This document shows positions 61,566-64,000 of a stretch of 64,000 bases of DNA, piece after piece. The notes beneath the pieces were generated by a model. That model saw only the letters and a program-made list of their open reading frames with translations, did no database searches and had not been told where the DNA came from. The position numbers and the translations under genes are program-made. Every line of letters starts with the position of its first letter. The first letter of the stretch is position 1. This stretch comes from an uncultured Lachnospiraceae bacterium (GTDB taxonomy: Bacteria > Bacillota > Clostridia > Lachnospirales > Lachnospiraceae), in the NCBI GenBank assembly GCA_910587295.1, contig CAJULP010000077.1, positions 1 through 64,000 on the forward strand, read 5' to 3'.

Positions 61566-62549
61566 ATGAATATCTTAATATTAAGCGCAGGAACAAGAAA
61601 TAAAATTGTACAGTATTTTAGGAGATGCATTGGGGACTCAGGGAAAGTGATCGCGACGGACTGTTCGAATATAGCGCCGGCAGTGTATGATGCGGACTTT
61701 TTTTATCTGGTTCCCAGAATAACTGCGCCCGGGTATTTGGATGAGATATTGGATATCTGTAAAAAAGAGAAGATCCGCGGTGTATTTTCCCTGATCGATC
61801 CGGAGCTTTCTTTGCTTGCGAAGGAGAAGGAGAAATTTCTTAGCATAGGAACAGTGCCGGTTATTTCTCCATATGAGCTGGTAGAGACATGCTTTGATAA
61901 GTATCAGATGTTTCAGATGTTAGGTAAAATGGGAATCCCCACCGGGAAGTGCTTTGTAGAGAAAGAAAAGTTTTATCAGGCAAAAGAAGACGGGGATATT
62001 GATTATCCGGTGTTTGTAAAGCCGGTCAGAGGCAGTGCCAGCTTAAACATCAATCAGGTAAGCGCCGATCGGGAAATGGAAGCGCTTTTTGGGCGGTATG
62101 AAGATCTCATGATTCAGGAGTTTATGCATGGACAGGAATATGGCGCGGATGTATATGTTGACATGCTGTCAGGAAAATGTACGTCTATTTTTTTAAAGAA
62201 GAAAATCAGGATGCGGGCCGGTGAGACGGACAAGTCTGTTTCCGTGAAAAACCCTGAGCTTTTCAGGATATTACAGGATTTTGTGGAAAAATGTGGTTTT
62301 TGCGGAATGATAGACATTGACTTGTTTGAGGAAAATGGGATTTTTTATCTATCAGAAGTAAATCCAAGGTTTGGCGGAGGATATCCCCATGCATATGCCT
62401 GCGGTGTGGACATGCCGCAGCAAGTGGTCCAAAATCTTCGGGGTGAGGAAAATCCTGTCAGGATCGGAGAATACCAGGAAGGTATCTGCATGATGAAATA
62501 CAATGAAATTGCCATCGTGGATATGAATGGTAAGGAGATTGTTGAATAG
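61566..62549 (+). CDS. ATP-grasp ligase (CarB-like) next to the PGT-PLP fusion
   Basis: The 327-residue protein has an N-terminal Rossmann part (ILILSAGTRNKIVQYFRR) and an ATP-grasp fold: FVKPVRGSASLNI, IQEFMHGQEYGADV, then the metal site LSEVNPRFGGGYPHAY. It should activate a carboxylate with ATP and join it to an amine. Its position between the PglC-like fusion and a GT4 gene suggests acylation of the 4-amino sugar in place of PglD, as the ATP-grasp part of Neisseria PglB2 does. I start at ATG 61566; ATG 61554 has no ribosome binding site. The acid used is unknown. Confidence 0.87.
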   Translation: MNILILSAGTRNKIVQYFRRCIGDSGKVIATDCSNIAPAVYDADFFYLVPRITAPGYLDEILDICKKEKIRGVFSLIDPELSLLAKEKEKFLSIGTVPVISPYELVETCFDKYQMFQMLGKMGIPTGKCFVEKEKFYQAKEDGDIDYPVFVKPVRGSASLNINQVSADREMEALFGRYEDLMIQEFMHGQEYGADVYVDMLSGKCTSIFLKKKIRMRAGETDKSVSVKNPELFRILQDFVEKCGFCGMIDIDLFEENGIFYLSEVNPRFGGGYPHAYACGVDMPQQVVQNLRGEENPVRIGEYQEGICMMKYNEIAIVDMNGKEIVE

Positions 62550-63656
62550 ATGGGTAAAATATTGATACTTGCCAATTCTTCCGACGGATTATATGATTTC
62601 AGAAATGAATTGGTAGAAAAGCTTTTGGAAAAGGAACAGGTGGTGGCAAGCCTTCCGGATCACGTGAAAACGAAAGAGCTTTTGGATGAGGGGTGTAAAG
62701 TGATCCATACACCCATCAACAGGCGCGGGATAAACCCCATAGAGGATATAAAGCTTTTTTTCAATTACTGCAGGCTGATGAGGCAGGAAAAACCGGATTT
62801 GGTATTGACCTATACGATCAAGCCTAATATTTATGGGGGCTTTTGCTGCAGAGTGATGAAAATACCGTATATTGTGACGATCACAGGGCTTGGCAGCGCC
62901 TTTCAAAAGAAAGGGATGCTTCTTGGCATGGTGGTCCAAATGTATCGACTTGGTATAAGGAAAGCGGAATGTGTATTTTTTCAAAATGAAGAAAACCGTA
63001 ATATTTTTGAAAAGTTTGGGATCAAAGGCAAAAGCGGCAGGCTGGTAAAGGGGTCGGGAGTTAATTTAAAGCGACATGAGATGGAAGAATATCCTAAAGG
63101 AAATCCGGTTAAATTTCTTTATGTAGGGCGGATCATGCGGGAAAAGGGGATCATGGAATTTCTTTTGGCGGCGGAAAAACTCCATAGTGATAAGGTCTGT
63201 TTTGAACTGCTGGGGTCGTGTGATGAAGATTTGCAGGATGTTTTAGACGAATATGAAAAAAAAGGCTGTGTGAAGCAGCTTGGGTTTGATCCTCAGGTGC
63301 ATCAGCATTTAAAGGAGTGTTCGGCGCTGGTTCTGCCTACTTATCATGAAGGGATGAGCAATGTTTTGATGGAGGCGTCGGCAACGGGAAGGCCGGTGAT
63401 CGCAACAAATATCAGCGGATGCCGTGAGATATTTGAAGAAGGTCTTACCGGGTTTGGGTGTAAGCCCGGCAGTGCGGAAGAACTGATAGAAGCGATAAGG
63501 AAATTTTTGGCCCTTTCACCGGAGCAGAGGGCTGACATGGGCCGAAAGGCGCGGCAAAAGATGGAAAAAGAATTTGACAGATGGAAAGTGGTTAAGGAGT
63601 ACATGGAGGAAATACATAAGAGCCTGAATAAGGAGGATAAAAATGAATCTGTATGA
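62550..63656 (+). CDS. GT4 glycosyltransferase (PglA-like)
   Basis: The 368-residue GT-B enzyme has the N-terminal ILANSSDGLYDFRNELVEKL and a C-terminal donor site with FLYVGRIMREKGIMEFL, LLGSCDED and the E-x7-E motif in HEGMSNVLMEASATGRPVIATN. Relatives add GalNAc or similar to undecaprenyl-linked bacillosamine. Here it would add the second sugar after the PglC-like step. The ATG directly follows the ATP-grasp stop; AAGGAG lies 11 bases before. It overlaps the next gene by 14 bases. Confidence 0.88.
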   Translation: MGKILILANSSDGLYDFRNELVEKLLEKEQVVASLPDHVKTKELLDEGCKVIHTPINRRGINPIEDIKLFFNYCRLMRQEKPDLVLTYTIKPNIYGGFCCRVMKIPYIVTITGLGSAFQKKGMLLGMVVQMYRLGIRKAECVFFQNEENRNIFEKFGIKGKSGRLVKGSGVNLKRHEMEEYPKGNPVKFLYVGRIMREKGIMEFLLAAEKLHSDKVCFELLGSCDEDLQDVLDEYEKKGCVKQLGFDPQVHQHLKECSALVLPTYHEGMSNVLMEASATGRPVIATNISGCREIFEEGLTGFGCKPGSAEELIEAIRKFLALSPEQRADMGRKARQKMEKEFDRWKVVKEYMEEIHKSLNKEDKNESV

Positions 63657-64000
63657 AAAACTATTAAGTGGAGAAGAGAAGCTGTCACTGGTAGGCCTTG
63701 GCTACGTGGGGATGCCCATTGCCGTTGCCTTTGCAAGAAAGATCAAGGTGGTAGGTTTTGACTTAAACGAAAAGAAGATTGCATTATATAAAAGCGGCAT
63801 TGACCCTACGAAAGAAGTGGGGGATGAGATGATCGGGAGCACTACCGTGGAATTTACCGCAGATCCGTCAAAGCTCCGGGAAGCAAAATTCCATATTGTG
63901 GCGGTGCCTACGCCGGTAAACGACGATCATACGCCGGATTTAAGCCCGGTGGAAGGAGCCAGCCGTATTTTGGGACAAAACCTGACAAAGGGATCTGTGG
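63643..64000 (+). CDS. UDP-N-acetylhexosamine 6-dehydrogenase (WbpO/TviB-like), cut by window edge
   Basis: The frame opens at ATG 63643 after AAGGAGG and runs off the right edge after 119 residues. It has the NAD-binding loop LVGLGYVGMPIAVAFA, FDLNEKKIALYKSGID and IVAVPTPVNDDHTPDL. This stretch resembles WbpO/TviB, which oxidise UDP-GalNAc or UDP-GlcNAc to the uronic acid, more than UDP-glucose dehydrogenase. It would supply an acidic sugar to the glycan. The catalytic Cys lies beyond the window. Confidence 0.85.
   Translation, partial: MNLYEKLLSGEEKLSLVGLGYVGMPIAVAFARKIKVVGFDLNEKKIALYKSGIDPTKEVGDEMIGSTTVEFTADPSKLREAKFHIVAVPTPVNDDHTPDLSPVEGASRILGQNLTKGSV

Noticed and set aside
1..64000. CRISPR arrays, tRNA or rRNA genes, riboswitches, prophage
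   Set aside because: No regularly spaced repeats, cloverleaf-like sequences, rRNA stretches, T-box or known riboswitch cores, or phage structural genes were noticed when reading the window; short RNA genes could still have been missed without a covariance-model search.

Overview
The window looks like chromosome of a spore-forming Clostridia, most likely a Lachnospiraceae. The reasons are the SpoVG gene, a Spo0A-type DNA-binding protein, the paired GlgC/GlgD ADP-glucose pyrophosphorylase genes, DnaD and a DnaI-type helicase loader, strong AGGAGG-type ribosome binding sites and a mid-range GC content. No tRNA, rRNA or CRISPR array was seen.

Layout. Bases 1-1054 are the 3' part of a decayed group II intron whose reverse transcriptase carries an internal deletion. 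Bases 1175-3017 hold a PIN/AbrB toxin-antitoxin pair and a membrane-anchored alpha/beta hydrolase. Bases 3206-9341 hold an ABC exporter whose permease is fused to a CPBP protease, a FapA-type (DUF342) protein with eight N-terminal 26-residue repeats, and an HD-GYP response regulator. Bases 9360-13699 pair a dolichyl-phosphate-mannose-synthase-like glycosyltransferase with a membrane protein that is fused to an M3-type zinc peptidase. Bases 13902-18658 (minus strand) are housekeeping: murC, then dnaD-dnaI-prs, with three contiguous DnaA boxes between murC and dnaD. Bases 18967-29067 are mostly housekeeping: glgC-glgD, spoVG, pth, mfd, a Na/Pi cotransporter, a 33-codon small ORF, a 3-methyladenine DNA glycosylase and a stand-alone Spo0A effector domain.

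From 29087 to the right edge the window is almost entirely surface-glycan biosynthesis. The first block (29087-38815) is a pseudaminic-acid-type nonulosonate cluster. It has pseC, a GT2, a GT52-like transferase and an ATP-grasp ligase on the plus strand, facing pseF, a fold-type III PLP decarboxylase-like gene, pseI and pseG on the minus strand. An AT-rich four-gene cassette of unknown function follows (39180-40641). The second block (40776-64000) contains a CotH-type kinase, a PglK-like ABC flippase, an acyltransferase, several polytopic GT-C or ligase-like proteins, WecE, a GNAT, a GtrB-like GT2, an O-antigen-ligase-like protein, PglF-like and PglE-like enzymes, a PglC-like phosphoglycosyltransferase fused to a PLP decarboxylase-like domain, an ATP-grasp ligase, a GT4, and the start of a UDP-hexosamine dehydrogenase.

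The most interesting signal is a repeated gene pairing. Both glycan blocks make a 4-amino-4,6-dideoxy sugar (by PseC or by PglF/PglE). Neither has a recognisable dedicated acetyltransferase (PseH or PglD) beside those enzymes. Both instead carry a fold-type III PLP decarboxylase homologue plus an ATP-grasp ligase. In the second block the PLP domain is fused directly to the initiating phosphoglycosyltransferase. By analogy with Neisseria PglB2 (phosphoglycosyltransferase plus ATP-grasp, giving a glyceramido sugar), I infer that these cassettes attach an unusual acyl or amino-acid group to the sugar. This inference has not been tested.
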